Below, one piece after another: positions 1 to 9,655 of a stretch of DNA of 64,000 nt. Source of the DNA: Fibrobacterota bacterium (GTDB lineage Bacteria; Fibrobacterota; Fibrobacteria; UBA5070). Every line of letters begins with the position of its first letter. Position 1 is the first letter of the stretch. Below the pieces are notes generated by a model. The model was not told the DNA's origin. It did no database searches and was given only the letters and a program-made list of their open reading frames with translations. Location: assembly GCA_016715065.1 (NCBI GenBank), contig JADKBN010000013.1:62001-126000 (forward strand), given 5' to 3'. The position numbers and the translations under genes are program-made.

Positions 1-1788
1 CGACAAGGAGGTGCTGTCGAAGGATCCGTTGGGGATCACCTGTTTTCCAAACAGCGGGCCATCGGGATCGACCGTGGGCGCCGACCAAATTTTGATCGAA
101 TCTCCGCTGCAGAAGATCTGGGACATCTGGTCTTGGCAGATGACGTTTTCCGTTGCGCGCAGTTCCGCCTTGCTCTGCCATCCTTGCGGGATGAACCGGG
201 TGAATTCACTGCGCGAACCGGGGAGCGCCACGACCAGGTTTCCTTGGATGGTGGCTCCGATCGGTGTGCCCAGATTCGCGGAATCGTTGTTGGCGAAATC
301 GCCGGGAGAATACCGGGATCCGTAGACGAGGTTGTCGCGGTACACGATGCCTCGTCCGTTGTTGCCGTGGAAGCCCTTGTCGATGTTCCACATCGTGTTG
401 GAGTCCGCCACGATGTCGTGGGCGTGGGCGTCCAGGTAGATTCCGTTGGATGCCGCCCAGGGCCAGGGCCAGGCGGACTTGTGCGCGTCGTGCACGATGT
501 TGCGCCAGACCCGGCTACCTTCCGACCCTCTTTGCGGAGGAAGCTGGGGAGCGGTGTAGATGCCCGCGCAGTCGTTTGCCAGCATGCAGAAATGGCTGGC
601 GTGGTTTTCCGTCACCTTGGTTCCGAGGCCCCCGAAGGCGATGCCGTTGAACCCGATGGAATCCACCCGGTTCCAACGCGCGAGCGAAGTGTCGCCCCAA
701 ACGTTGATGCCGTTTCCCGTGCAGCAGGTGGCGCCCATCCCGTTGGGGCCCAGCCAGTCGGCCACCATGATGCGCCGGACATCGTTGCGTTCGACCAGAC
801 CGCGCATGCTGCGCACGGAAATTCCGGCACTGGAGGATCCGTAGGCCTTGCAATCGCGCACGATGGCATCCGGGCCGTAGAGATGGATTCCCACATGGTC
901 GGCAAACCGTACCTGGCAATTTTCTACCACGATTCCCTGACCGTTGGAGGTGATGCCCGTGTCGGCGGCGTCCACCAGGCGCAAGCCTTGCACGTGCACC
1001 CAATTCGCTCCGCGCAGATCCACGTTGGCCGAATACACGGAAGCTTCAAGCGTCGAATCCGCAGGCTTGTCGCCCAGATACAGAAGGGTGCTGTCCGTGG
1101 CCACATAAGCCCAGGTGTCGCGCACCTTCAGCGCCAACGGGTGGTTGCTCAATGCCCACAGGGCGGTGTCGCTGATTGCGATGCTGTTCTTGCGTTGCAG
1201 CACGATCTTGTCGCCGCTTTGCGATTTGACGCGATGGCCTTCCATGTCCCAGTTGAGGTTCCACAGATACAGGCTCGCGCCCGACCAGTCGCCGGCAGCG
1301 GCCTCCCGCAGGATCAGCATGGTGTCGCCACCGTGACCGGCAGTCCGGAACCAACCGGTGTCCGGCCAGCGGGCGTTGCGAAGCGGCAGCCCGGCGGAGT
1401 AGAGGCGGTTGACGGGATGATCGGAGGGGATCTTGGCTTTCCAGACACCGGAGCCGTTGGAAGTCCATTCTGTGACGGGAATTGTCCCCAAGATGGTGGG
1501 AGGCTCCGTTCCGGGTCCGTACGGGCCGATCGTGATAGGGGATGCCTTGGATCCCGAACGGGAGAATTTCAGGATCCCCCGCAGCGTGTCCCCGCGTTTG
1601 AGCAGGACGGAATCGCCCGGCATCAACGCGAGTCCCGCTAGGTTCGCGAAGCTCGCCCACGGAGTGGCTGGGGAGCCGGCCTGGGCGGGGGTGTGGGCGT
1701 CGGAGCCGTCGCGAGCGAAGTGGTAGGTCGTGCCGACGGCGGAGGTGGCCAGCAGCCCTAAGGTGGTGAGCGTGGATCGGATGGACAT
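1..1788 (-). CDS. Secreted right-handed beta-helix (pectate-lyase-like) protein, partial at left edge
   Basis: The frame is open from the ATG at 1786-1788 to the window edge, giving 596 codons without a stop. The N-terminus (MSIRSTLTTLGLLATSAVG) reads as a Sec signal peptide. It is followed by a 'YHFARDGSDAHT...TPWASFANLA' opening that is typical of exported parallel beta-helix proteins related to polysaccharide lyases. Residues of about 200-450 contain short glycine/asparagine-rich rungs such as 'GIHLYGPDAIVRDC' and 'NGIAFGGLG', as expected for a solenoid. A GGGGAAGG stretch lies a little upstream of the start. The catalytic family cannot be assigned because the C-terminus is missing. A role in polysaccharide binding or cleavage at the cell surface is inferred from the fold only. 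Confidence 0.8.
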   Translation of the reverse strand, partial: MSIRSTLTTLGLLATSAVGTTYHFARDGSDAHTPAQAGSPATPWASFANLAGLALMPGDSVLLKRGDTLRGILKFSRSGSKASPITIGPYGPGTEPPTILGTIPVTEWTSNGSGVWKAKIPSDHPVNRLYSAGLPLRNARWPDTGWFRTAGHGGDTMLILREAAAGDWSGASLYLWNLNWDMEGHRVKSQSGDKIVLQRKNSIAISDTALWALSNHPLALKVRDTWAYVATDSTLLYLGDKPADSTLEASVYSANVDLRGANWVHVQGLRLVDAADTGITSNGQGIVVENCQVRFADHVGIHLYGPDAIVRDCKAYGSSSAGISVRSMRGLVERNDVRRIMVADWLGPNGMGATCCTGNGINVWGDTSLARWNRVDSIGFNGIAFGGLGTKVTENHASHFCMLANDCAGIYTAPQLPPQRGSEGSRVWRNIVHDAHKSAWPWPWAASNGIYLDAHAHDIVADSNTMWNIDKGFHGNNGRGIVYRDNLVYGSRYSPGDFANNDSANLGTPIGATIQGNLVVALPGSRSEFTRFIPQGWQSKAELRATENVICQDQMSQIFCSGDSIKIWSAPTVDPDGPLFGKQVIPNGSFDSTSLS

Positions 1789-2025
1789 CGGCGGGCCTTC
1801 CCCATAGGAACATCTAGTCGGATGATACCCCTTTCCAGGCGCATCGCCCCGAGGCGGCATTGGAGGCCGGACGTTGACCGTTTCCGCTTGCGGGTGCTAG
1901 TGTTGGGAGGTGATGGCGAGCCCCGCTGTCCTTGTCCCACTTTCCATCCATCCCAGGCGACCCTTGCCGAACGCACGTCCATCCGAACCGAAGGAAGAAC
2001 GAGTCGCATCCCAGGAGGCGCCCTC

Positions 2026-2615
2026 ATGGAGCTTCTGAAGGCCATGTTCTCGCCTCCTTGCCTGCCCGCCACGATCGTGCTCGGATTGCTTCTGCTGTAC
2101 TGGCTGGGGGTCATCATCGGTTGGCTGGAGATCGATGGACTGGATTTCGATCTGGAATGGGAAGGATTGTTGACCTGGCTGGGCTGGAAGGGGACCCCGA
2201 TGGCCGTGTGCGCTTCGGTGGTGGCCGTCTTGTGGTGGGGCGCCACCATGGTGGGCTGGCGGATCCTGTCCGGACACTCGACGTTGATCCTGTTTTTTTC
2301 CTGGTCTCCCTGGTGGCCTCGCTGTTCGTGTCCAGACTGCTTTTGAAGCCGTTCGGGTGGTTTTTCGCCGCTTTGTCCGACGCGGAAGTCCCGTGTGCGA
2401 CGGTGGACTGTTTCGCGCGGTTGGTCACGCCTCTGGATGTGGGGCAGATCGGCCAGGCGGAAATTTCCACCAACGGTGCTTCCCTGTTGATCAACGTCGT
2501 GCTCGAACGCGGGAAAAGCCTGCCCAAGGGCGCGCGCGTCGTGGTTTCGGAACGCCGTGAAGACGGCCTCCATGTGGTCATCCCCTCAACTTCAGACAAC
2601 CCGGAGATTCCCTGA
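2026..2615 (+). CDS. YqiJ-like membrane protein (flotillin partner), frameshifted at a T run
   Basis: The ATG at 2026 follows a strong AGGAGG (2013-2018). The protein starts MELLKAMFSPPCLPATIVLG with hydrophobic segments at about residues 12-35 and 60-90, then a soluble C-terminal part ('EVPCATVDCFARLVTPLDVGQIGQAE'-like) that suits the OB-fold end of YqiJ/NfeD-type proteins. The first frame runs into a stop at 2344-2346, while the C-terminal half continues in the +1 frame to 2613-2615. The switch falls at a run of seven Ts (2292-2298); one more T would give a continuous 'LFFFLVSLV' membrane helix. The final TGA overlaps the flotillin ATG (TGATG), so the genes are translationally coupled. E. 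coli YqiJ is likewise encoded next to the flotillin YqiK. A sequencing error, a true mutation or slippage are all possible. Confidence 0.7.
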
Positions 2616-4690
2616 TGATCGAGTTCGATTTCATGAGCCAACTGGTCGTGTTCCTTGTCGTGATCGGGGTGGTGTTCTTTTTCGGGTTGGCCGTGCTGGT
2701 CCTCAAGTGCTACCGCAAACCCGAGCAGGGCAAGGCGCTGGTGCGCAACGGATTCGGCGGATCCAAGGTCGCCTTCTCCGGGATCCTGGTGCTGCCCGTG
2801 CTGCATCGCATCGAGGAAATGGACATCTCCGTCAAGCGCGTGGAGATCCATCGCGCCGGCAAGGAAGGGTTGATCTGCAAGGACAACCTGCGCGCCGACA
2901 TCAAGGTGGCGTTCTTCGTGCGGGTCAACAAGACTCCGGAAGACGTGCTCAAGGTGGCCCAGTCCCTGGGTTGCGTGCGCGGCTCCAGCCCGGAAGCGTT
3001 GGTGGAATTGTTCGACGCCAAGTTTTCCGAAGCGCTCAAGACCGTCGGCAAGCAGTTCAATTTTGTGGATCTCTACAATTCGCGCGAATCGTTCAAGCAC
3101 GAGATCCTGAAGATCATCGGCACCGATCTCAACGGCTACGTCCTGGACGACGCGGCGATCGACTACCTGGAGCAGACTTCGCTGGAGCTTCTGAATCCCC
3201 AGAACATCCTGGATTCGGAAGGCATCAAGAAGATCACCGAACTGACCGCCCAGCAGCTGATCCTGGCCAACCACATCCAGCGCGACAAGGAAAAGACCAT
3301 CACCCGCCAGAACGTGGAGGCCCGCGAGGCGGTGTTGGAGCTGGAAAAGCAGCTGGCCGAAAAGGAAGCGCGCCAGAAGCGCGAGGTCGATGTGATCCAG
3401 GTTCGGGAACAGGCCGAAACCTCCCGGATTCGCGAGGAGGAGCGCTTGCGCGTGCAGGCCGTGACCATCCGCACGGACGAGGAAATCGCCGTGGCCACCG
3501 AGAACAAGGATCGACAGATTCTGGTGGCTCGGCGCAACAAGGAGCGCACCGACGCGGTGGAATGCGAGCGGGTGGAAAAGGATCGGCTGTTGGAAGCCAA
3601 CGAGCGCGAGCGCGTGGTTTCGCTGGCCCAGATCGAGAAGGAGAAGGCGCTGGAAGAGGAGAAGCGCAAGATCCAGGACGTGATCCGTTCGCGGGTCGTG
3701 GTGCAGCGTGCCGTGGTGGAGGAAGAAGAGAAGATCAAGGACACCAAGGTGTTCGCCGAAGCCGAGCGCGTGCGCAAGACGGCGATCATCGAGGCCGAGA
3801 AGGCCGCCCAGGTGCAGGCCACCAAGGAAGTGCAGGCCGCCAAGGCTTCCCGCGACAGCGCCGCCCTCCTTTCCGAGCAGAGGCTGATCGAGGCCGAAGC
3901 CGAGCTAGCCTCTTCGGACAAGCTCGCCGAGGCCAAGCGCCGCCTCGCCGAAGGACAGAAAGCGGAGCTTTCCGTGCAGGGCATGGCCGAGGCGATGGTC
4001 AGCGAGGCCAAGAGCCAGGCGTTGGAAAAGCAGGGCGCCGCCGAGGCTTCGGTCCTGGAGCATCGGGCCGCCGCCGAAGCAAAGGGGATGGCCGACAAGG
4101 CCGCTTCTTTGCAGATCCAAGGCGAAATGGAAGCCGACATCCTGGAAAAGAAGGCCCTCGCCGAGGCTCGCGGCATCGCCGAGAAGGCCGGCTCCATGAA
4201 GCTTCTGGACATGGCCACGCGCGACCACGAGGAATTCCGGTTGCGTCTGGAAAAGGAAAAGACCGTCGATCTGGCGTCCCTGGACATGCAGAAGGAAATC
4301 GCCAAGTCCCAGGCGGAAATTGTCCAACAGGGATTGAAGTCCGCCCGCATCGAGATCATCGGCGGCGAAAGCGTGTTCTTCGACAAGCTTCTGGGTGCCA
4401 TCACCCAGGGCAAGGCGGTCGATCGTGTCGTCCAGGGCAGCAGCGTGCTTTCCGAAGTCAAGGACACGTTCTTCAAGCCCGACGGGAAATCGTTCAAGGA
4501 CAAGCTCGCCGGGTTTGTGGAACAGTTCGGGATCCAGGCGGAGGATCTGCGCAACTTGACGGTTTCCGGGCTTCTCCTGAAGATGATCGCCAAGACCGAC
4601 GATGCGTCCCTCCAGGAGACGCTCAAGGGGTTGTTGCAACAGGCCGAAGGAGCCCGGGTCGCCAACCAGCCCGTCCAGAAGCTGATCTGA
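2615..4690 (+). CDS. Flotillin / SPFH-domain protein (YqiK-like)
   Basis: This 691-residue protein has one N-terminal membrane helix (about residues 8-30), then an SPFH/Band 7 domain (about 45-215, with 'RVEIHRAGKEGLICKDN' and 'DIKVAFFVRVN' strands). After it comes a very long alanine/glutamate-rich coiled coil (about 225-580) with repeated 'AEA' and 'EKQLAEKEAR' heptads, the signature of flotillins. The C-terminal 110 residues are globular. It is longer than E. coli YqiK (about 550 residues). Flotillins form oligomeric scaffolds on the cytoplasmic membrane that organise membrane microdomains. The start overlaps the stop of the YqiJ-like gene and the stop lies 4 nt before the ATPase gene, so the three genes form one operon. 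Confidence 0.92.
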   Translation: MIEFDFMSQLVVFLVVIGVVFFFGLAVLVLKCYRKPEQGKALVRNGFGGSKVAFSGILVLPVLHRIEEMDISVKRVEIHRAGKEGLICKDNLRADIKVAFFVRVNKTPEDVLKVAQSLGCVRGSSPEALVELFDAKFSEALKTVGKQFNFVDLYNSRESFKHEILKIIGTDLNGYVLDDAAIDYLEQTSLELLNPQNILDSEGIKKITELTAQQLILANHIQRDKEKTITRQNVEAREAVLELEKQLAEKEARQKREVDVIQVREQAETSRIREEERLRVQAVTIRTDEEIAVATENKDRQILVARRNKERTDAVECERVEKDRLLEANERERVVSLAQIEKEKALEEEKRKIQDVIRSRVVVQRAVVEEEEKIKDTKVFAEAERVRKTAIIEAEKAAQVQATKEVQAAKASRDSAALLSEQRLIEAEAELASSDKLAEAKRRLAEGQKAELSVQGMAEAMVSEAKSQALEKQGAAEASVLEHRAAAEAKGMADKAASLQIQGEMEADILEKKALAEARGIAEKAGSMKLLDMATRDHEEFRLRLEKEKTVDLASLDMQKEIAKSQAEIVQQGLKSARIEIIGGESVFFDKLLGAITQGKAVDRVVQGSSVLSEVKDTFFKPDGKSFKDKLAGFVEQFGIQAEDLRNLTVSGLLLKMIAKTDDASLQETLKGLLQQAEGARVANQPVQKLI

Positions 4691-4694
4691 TCCC

Positions 4695-7600
4695 ATGAGC
4701 GACGCCGCCGCGAAAGCGCCCGAACCCGCCGCCGCCGCGGTGGGCGGCAACTGGGATGTTCTGCGGGCCAGGCTGGATCGGCAACGATCCGAGCTGGAGT
4801 CGTTCCTCTCCACGTTCGACCAGCGCCGCAAGGGGTTGTTCGGCGCGGTGGACTGGAAGCTCGACCGCACGGTGCACATCTCCACTCCCAACCAGTGCAT
4901 CCCCCGCGACCTCACCCAGTTCGGGGGCTCGCTGCTTCTGGGCTACAACGTCCAGTTCGGCCTGAAGACCGAAACGACGATTTCCGACGTCTTTTCCTTC
5001 TACAAGGGCAACGAGGACGGAACCTTCCGGGACGAAGGCGTGGAGCTCCTCTCCGACGCGAGGTTCCTGGAGGATTTCCGGAACCTCTACCGCTACTACC
5101 GTCAGACCCAGTTCACGCGTTTCGTGCGCAACCGCGGCTTCCTGTACATGGTCTTCCAGGTGGGGACCCGGACGGACGATCTCAAGGCGTTCAAATGGAA
5201 GGTGGCCTCCGACGGCCTGGCCTACGAAGGGGATCGCGCCGCTTCCGAGATCCAGCCTCCGCCGCGCCACGAATTCGAGTGGCTCCGCACCCGACGCGAA
5301 CACCATCGCGAGGGGTTGCACCCCCACATTTCCATCGAAGACCGCGTGTTCGTGGAAACCCTCGGCGGCGATCTCACCATCAAGGTCGAGAACAACACCA
5401 AGACCGGCAAGGGCATCCTCTCCGAGCCGGTGGAGCATCGCGACCAGACCTTGGACGACGCCGAGATCCACTACGCCGTCCTGGGCGAGATCGTGGCGCT
5501 TCGCATCCGTCCCTTCCAGGAGCAGCAGGCCCGCCATTTCCTGTATTTCTGCAAGACGCGCCAGGCGGTGCGGATGGATTCGTTGGGGCATTCGTGCGTG
5601 ATCCTGCCGCAGCAGCAGGGCATCCTCCTTCCTGACGGATGGGCCCTGCAATCGGGCGAATACCGCCGCTTCGAGACGGTCCCACCCGACTTCCACTACG
5701 ACCGGCGCACCGTCTCCACCACCGGGGAAGACCATCTGTTCTCCTTCTACAAGGAGGACACCGGCGAGTACACGCTGCTTTCGTACAGCGTGACCGACCA
5801 GAAGACCCAGCAGCCCATTTCCTGCCACGGTTGGAGCCTGGTCCCGTCCGGCGATCTCTTCGCCTTCCGTGCGCAGCCGGAGCCGCAGGCGAGCCACGCC
5901 ATCCAGGTGTGGAAGTCGCCCTTCGGGCCGCCGCCCGCGCAGTCGGCCGGAGCCGACCCCTGGCTGGAGAGGATCGGAAACCAGGATTGCGTGCGGTTTC
6001 TGGCCCAAGGCAGGCATCTGGCCAAGATGCTGGGCAAGGACGCCGGTTTCGCGGGGCTGTTCGGCGACCTGGTGCGCGAGGCCCGCAACCTCGCCGACGC
6101 CCATTTCTGGATCAAGGAGACGGAATCCGGCGAGATCGGACGGATTCTGTCAGAAGTTGCCGCCACCGCGGAGTCGGCCATCGGCGAGTACGCCAAAGTG
6201 GAGCGGAGCCGGCAGGCGGCCCAGCAGGCCTGCCAGGAGCTGGAGTCCTCCCTGGAAGCCGATCTGGTGGAAATCCCCGCCTTTTCCGGATTGGGCGACT
6301 GCCTCGATTCCATGAAACGGCTGCGAGCGGGACGCGGACGGATTCTGGAAATCATGGAGATGTCCTTTTCCGATCGCGAAGCCTGCGTCCTGGTGGAGAG
6401 GTCCATCCAGGCCGCGCAGGATCGGGTGGGTGTCCAGTGCACTGGGCTCCTTCTGGCACCGGGTGCGCTGGAGCCCTGGCGCAAGGGGTCGGTGGAGGTT
6501 TCCGGATCCCTGGAGACGTTGCGCCAGTCCAGGGAAGCCGTGGCTCTTGAAGAGAAGTTGGATGCCCAGGCCCGCCAACTGGAATTCCTCCTGGAGACCA
6601 TCGGTGGCCTCAAGGAGGTGGATGCGGTCCAGTCCACCGAGATCTCCGAGCGGATCTCGGTGATCCTGGCCGAACAAAACCAGGTCCGCAACGGCCTGCG
6701 CCAACGGAAAACGGCCCTGGGGCGGCAGGACGGCGTGGCCGAATTCTCGGCGCAGAAACGTCTGTTGTCCCAAGCCCTCACCAGCGCATTGGATCTGGCC
6801 ACCAATCCGGAGGATTGCCAGGCATCCCAGATCCGGCTGCTGTCGCGGCTGGAGGAGCTGGAAGGCCGGTTTTCGGATGTGCCCGAGTTCCTCGATTCGC
6901 TGGCCGACATCCGCGAGGAGATGGTCGCGAGCCTGGACGGGCGTCGCCTGGCCCTTCTGGAGGCGCGAGGGCGCAAATGCGACCAGATCCGCCAGTCGGC
7001 CGAACGCGTTCTGAAGGGGTTGGCTCAACGAGCCGAGGCCATGGCCGATCCCGCCGAACTGCGGGCGTTCTTCGCCTCCGACCCGCTGGTGGAGAAGGTC
7101 CGGAATCTGTCCGAGCAGTTGCGGGGTCTGGGGGACGCCGGCGGCGCCGAAGACCTGGCGGGACGCCTGCGGGCGCTTTTGGAGGATTCCCTGCGCCGCA
7201 TCCGCGACCGCTCGGAGCTGATGGTGGAGGGTGGCCAGGGGTTGCGCCTGGGAAGGCACGTGTTCGCGATCCAGAAGACCCGTCCGGAAATCGTGGCGCT
7301 GGCCGGATCCGAAGGCTTGGAGATCCACGTTTCTGGTACGCGCTACCGCCAGCGGATCGAGGACCCCGAGATCCAGTCGTTGCGCGACGTTTGGGAGGTG
7401 GAAACCTCCGGGGAATCCCCGGTGGCCCAGCGGGGCGAAGTCCTGGCCTGGAGGGTCTGGGACCTGTCGGAAAGCCAAGGCCGGGGTAGCCTGACCCGGT
7501 TGGCTTGCGAAACGGAGGAAGGCCTCCGCGCGCGGTTGCTGGAGGCCATGGAGCGATCCCCGTTGGAAGCATGGCAGCGGGGCGTCCACGACGAGGATGG

Positions 7601-9566
7601 ATTGGTGGTGCTGCGCGCGGCCATCCAAGCCTGGAAGAGTCTGGGCCCCATGAGATTCGGTGGAAACGCCCGTGCCATCGCGCTGGAATTCTGGTCGGCC
7701 ATCGTGGACGAATCCTGGCGCGCCCGGGTGGAGTCGGCGTTCGTCGCCGCTTCGCGGATGCAGGCGGCCTTCGGGATGGAGTCCCGGCAAAGCGCGGTGC
7801 GCACGGTGGCGTTGCGATCGTGCGAGGAAGCCGTGGCGGGATTTGTCAAGCCCCGGGGGATCGGCGACGGGGCCACCTCCCAGGAGGTCGCGGCCTTCAT
7901 CGCCGAGGCCCTGGAAACCGGCTCCTTCCCTTGCCTTTCCGCCAACGCGCAGGAGGCGCACGCGCATTTCACCAAGAGGCTCGTGGATGCCGGGGCCATG
8001 GAGGGATTCCGCGCCGGCATGGAGGCCCTCAAGGGCCAGATGGGCCAGCAGCACCGCTTGGCTTCGGATTGGCTGGCCGCCGCCTCGGCCGCATCCGGCG
8101 AAGTGCTGGAGGAAGTCGCCGCCTACCTGTGCTGCGGGGAGTCCCCCGACATGCGCTGGCTGGCCGCCGAAGTTCCGCAGGAGCTTTCCCTGCGGGCGGG
8201 TCATCCGCTTTCGCCGGAAGGGAAGACCGTCTTCCGCTTTTCCGACTGGGCGCGTAGGATGCGCGAACACCACGGTTCGGTGGTTCCCCGCGTGGCGTCT
8301 TTCCAGAAGTGCCGGCGTCGGGTCCTGGACGATGCGCGTCGGGAATTGGGAATCGACGGATTCCGTCCCAAGGTCCTTTCCTCGTTCGTGCGCAACCGCC
8401 TGGCCGACGAGGTGTACCTGCCGCTGATCGGCGACAACCTCGCCAAGCAGATCGGGTCCATGGGCGACGACAAACGATCCGATCGCATGGGTCTGCTCCT
8501 TCTGATCTCCCCGCCGGGCTACGGAAAGACGACGCTGGTGGAATACCTCTGCGAGGCGCTGGGGCTGATGTACGTGAAGATCAACGGGCCGTCGCTGGGA
8601 CGTTCCACCACCGGGATCGATCCCGCCCAGGCCAAGGACGGAGCCGCCAAGCAGGAGCTCGAACGGTTGTCGTTGGCCCTGGAGATGGGCGACAACGTGG
8701 TGATTCTGGTGGACGACATCCAGCACTGCCATCCGGAATTCCTCCAGAAGTTCATCTCCCTGTGCGACGGCCAGCGCCGGATGGACGGCACGTTCCGCCG
8801 CCAATCGCGCACCTGGGATCTGCGCGGAAGGCGCGTGGCCGTGGTGATGGCCGGCAACCCTTACACGGAAAGCGGCGAGGCCTTCCGAGTGCCCGACATG
8901 CTCGCCAACCGCGCCGACACCTTCAATCTGGGTGATCTCGCCGGCACGCACGCGAGCGCCTTCCAGGACAGCTATCTGGAAAACTGCCTGATGGTGCAGC
9001 CCACTCTCGCACGGGTGTTCGGACGCTTCCGGAAGGATTTCTCCACCTTGCTTCGCCAGATCGCCGACCCGAGTGTCGAAGCGACCTGGGAGGGGACCCA
9101 TTCGGCCTCCGACATGGAAGAGGCCGTTTCGGTGACGCGCCATCTGATGCGCATCCGCGACGCGGTGGTGGCCGTCAACCGCTCGTACATCGCCTCGGCG
9201 TCGTGCCCGGAGGAGTACCGCACCGAGCCTCCCTTCAAGCTGCAGGGCTCCTACCGCAACATGGGCAAGCTGGCGGAAAAGGTTTCGCCCATCATGACCG
9301 CCCAGGAAGTGGACACCCTCCTTTTGGACCACTACCAGTCGGAGGCCCAGTCGCTGGCCAGGGAGTCGGAGGTGAGCCTCATCCAGGTGCGCAAGCTACT
9401 GGGAATGCCCGCTCCGGCCGATGCGCAGCGCTGGGAGCAGATCATGCAGGCCTGGAGCTCCAAGCGGGGATCCCGTGGGGCGGGGCAGCAGGCCATCGCC
9501 GAGATCACCGCCTTGCGGCGCGCCATCGAAAAGGTCGGGGAGTCCCTGGTGGCCAAGCCGTCGTAG
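4695..9566 (+). CDS. Giant AAA+ ATPase, DUF3686 / 'DNA repair ATPase' family
   Basis: This 1623-residue protein has a conserved N-terminal region ('LDRTVHISTPNQCIPRD', about residues 50-370) characteristic of the proteins annotated as DNA repair ATPase. A long helical/coiled middle (about 400-1150) follows, then an AAA+ module: Walker A PPGYGKTT at residues 1273-1280 and Walker B VVILVDD at 1335-1341, followed by 'AVVMAGNPYTESGEAFRVPDMLANRAD' features of MoxR/dynein-like AAA+ proteins split over several lines. It begins 4 nt after the flotillin stop. The name 'DNA repair' comes from automatic annotation of the family; nothing in the sequence shows DNA binding. The neighbours suggest an ATPase acting at a flotillin scaffold on the membrane, which is an inference. 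Confidence 0.85.
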   Translation: MSDAAAKAPEPAAAAVGGNWDVLRARLDRQRSELESFLSTFDQRRKGLFGAVDWKLDRTVHISTPNQCIPRDLTQFGGSLLLGYNVQFGLKTETTISDVFSFYKGNEDGTFRDEGVELLSDARFLEDFRNLYRYYRQTQFTRFVRNRGFLYMVFQVGTRTDDLKAFKWKVASDGLAYEGDRAASEIQPPPRHEFEWLRTRREHHREGLHPHISIEDRVFVETLGGDLTIKVENNTKTGKGILSEPVEHRDQTLDDAEIHYAVLGEIVALRIRPFQEQQARHFLYFCKTRQAVRMDSLGHSCVILPQQQGILLPDGWALQSGEYRRFETVPPDFHYDRRTVSTTGEDHLFSFYKEDTGEYTLLSYSVTDQKTQQPISCHGWSLVPSGDLFAFRAQPEPQASHAIQVWKSPFGPPPAQSAGADPWLERIGNQDCVRFLAQGRHLAKMLGKDAGFAGLFGDLVREARNLADAHFWIKETESGEIGRILSEVAATAESAIGEYAKVERSRQAAQQACQELESSLEADLVEIPAFSGLGDCLDSMKRLRAGRGRILEIMEMSFSDREACVLVERSIQAAQDRVGVQCTGLLLAPGALEPWRKGSVEVSGSLETLRQSREAVALEEKLDAQARQLEFLLETIGGLKEVDAVQSTEISERISVILAEQNQVRNGLRQRKTALGRQDGVAEFSAQKRLLSQALTSALDLATNPEDCQASQIRLLSRLEELEGRFSDVPEFLDSLADIREEMVASLDGRRLALLEARGRKCDQIRQSAERVLKGLAQRAEAMADPAELRAFFASDPLVEKVRNLSEQLRGLGDAGGAEDLAGRLRALLEDSLRRIRDRSELMVEGGQGLRLGRHVFAIQKTRPEIVALAGSEGLEIHVSGTRYRQRIEDPEIQSLRDVWEVETSGESPVAQRGEVLAWRVWDLSESQGRGSLTRLACETEEGLRARLLEAMERSPLEAWQRGVHDEDGLVVLRAAIQAWKSLGPMRFGGNARAIALEFWSAIVDESWRARVESAFVAASRMQAAFGMESRQSAVRTVALRSCEEAVAGFVKPRGIGDGATSQEVAAFIAEALETGSFPCLSANAQEAHAHFTKRLVDAGAMEGFRAGMEALKGQMGQQHRLASDWLAAASAASGEVLEEVAAYLCCGESPDMRWLAAEVPQELSLRAGHPLSPEGKTVFRFSDWARRMREHHGSVVPRVASFQKCRRRVLDDARRELGIDGFRPKVLSSFVRNRLADEVYLPLIGDNLAKQIGSMGDDKRSDRMGLLLLISPPGYGKTTLVEYLCEALGLMYVKINGPSLGRSTTGIDPAQAKDGAAKQELERLSLALEMGDNVVILVDDIQHCHPEFLQKFISLCDGQRRMDGTFRRQSRTWDLRGRRVAVVMAGNPYTESGEAFRVPDMLANRADTFNLGDLAGTHASAFQDSYLENCLMVQPTLARVFGRFRKDFSTLLRQIADPSVEATWEGTHSASDMEEAVSVTRHLMRIRDAVVAVNRSYIASASCPEEYRTEPPFKLQGSYRNMGKLAEKVSPIMTAQEVDTLLLDHYQSEAQSLARESEVSLIQVRKLLGMPAPADAQRWEQIMQAWSSKRGSRGAGQQAIAEITALRRAIEKVGESLVAKPS

Positions 9567-9655
9567 GAAAGCGGGAAACCCACCGAGCTTCCGGCGAGAA
9601 CCGCTTCTCCTGGGAGGACGCCAGTCACGATGCTTCGATCCTCTGGGAACGGGGG

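Noticed and set aside
133..1641. 502-codon open frame on the plus strand
   Set aside because: It is the antisense shadow of the beta-helix gene, is Val/Arg/His-rich with no domain, and has no ribosome binding site.
2557..4698. 713-codon open frame overlapping flotillin
   Set aside because: It is an Arg/Gly-rich shadow in another frame; the flotillin frame is clearly the coding one.
6150..9332. 1060-codon frame antisense to the AAA+ ATPase
   Set aside because: It arises from high-GC codon bias on the opposite strand and has no recognisable motif.
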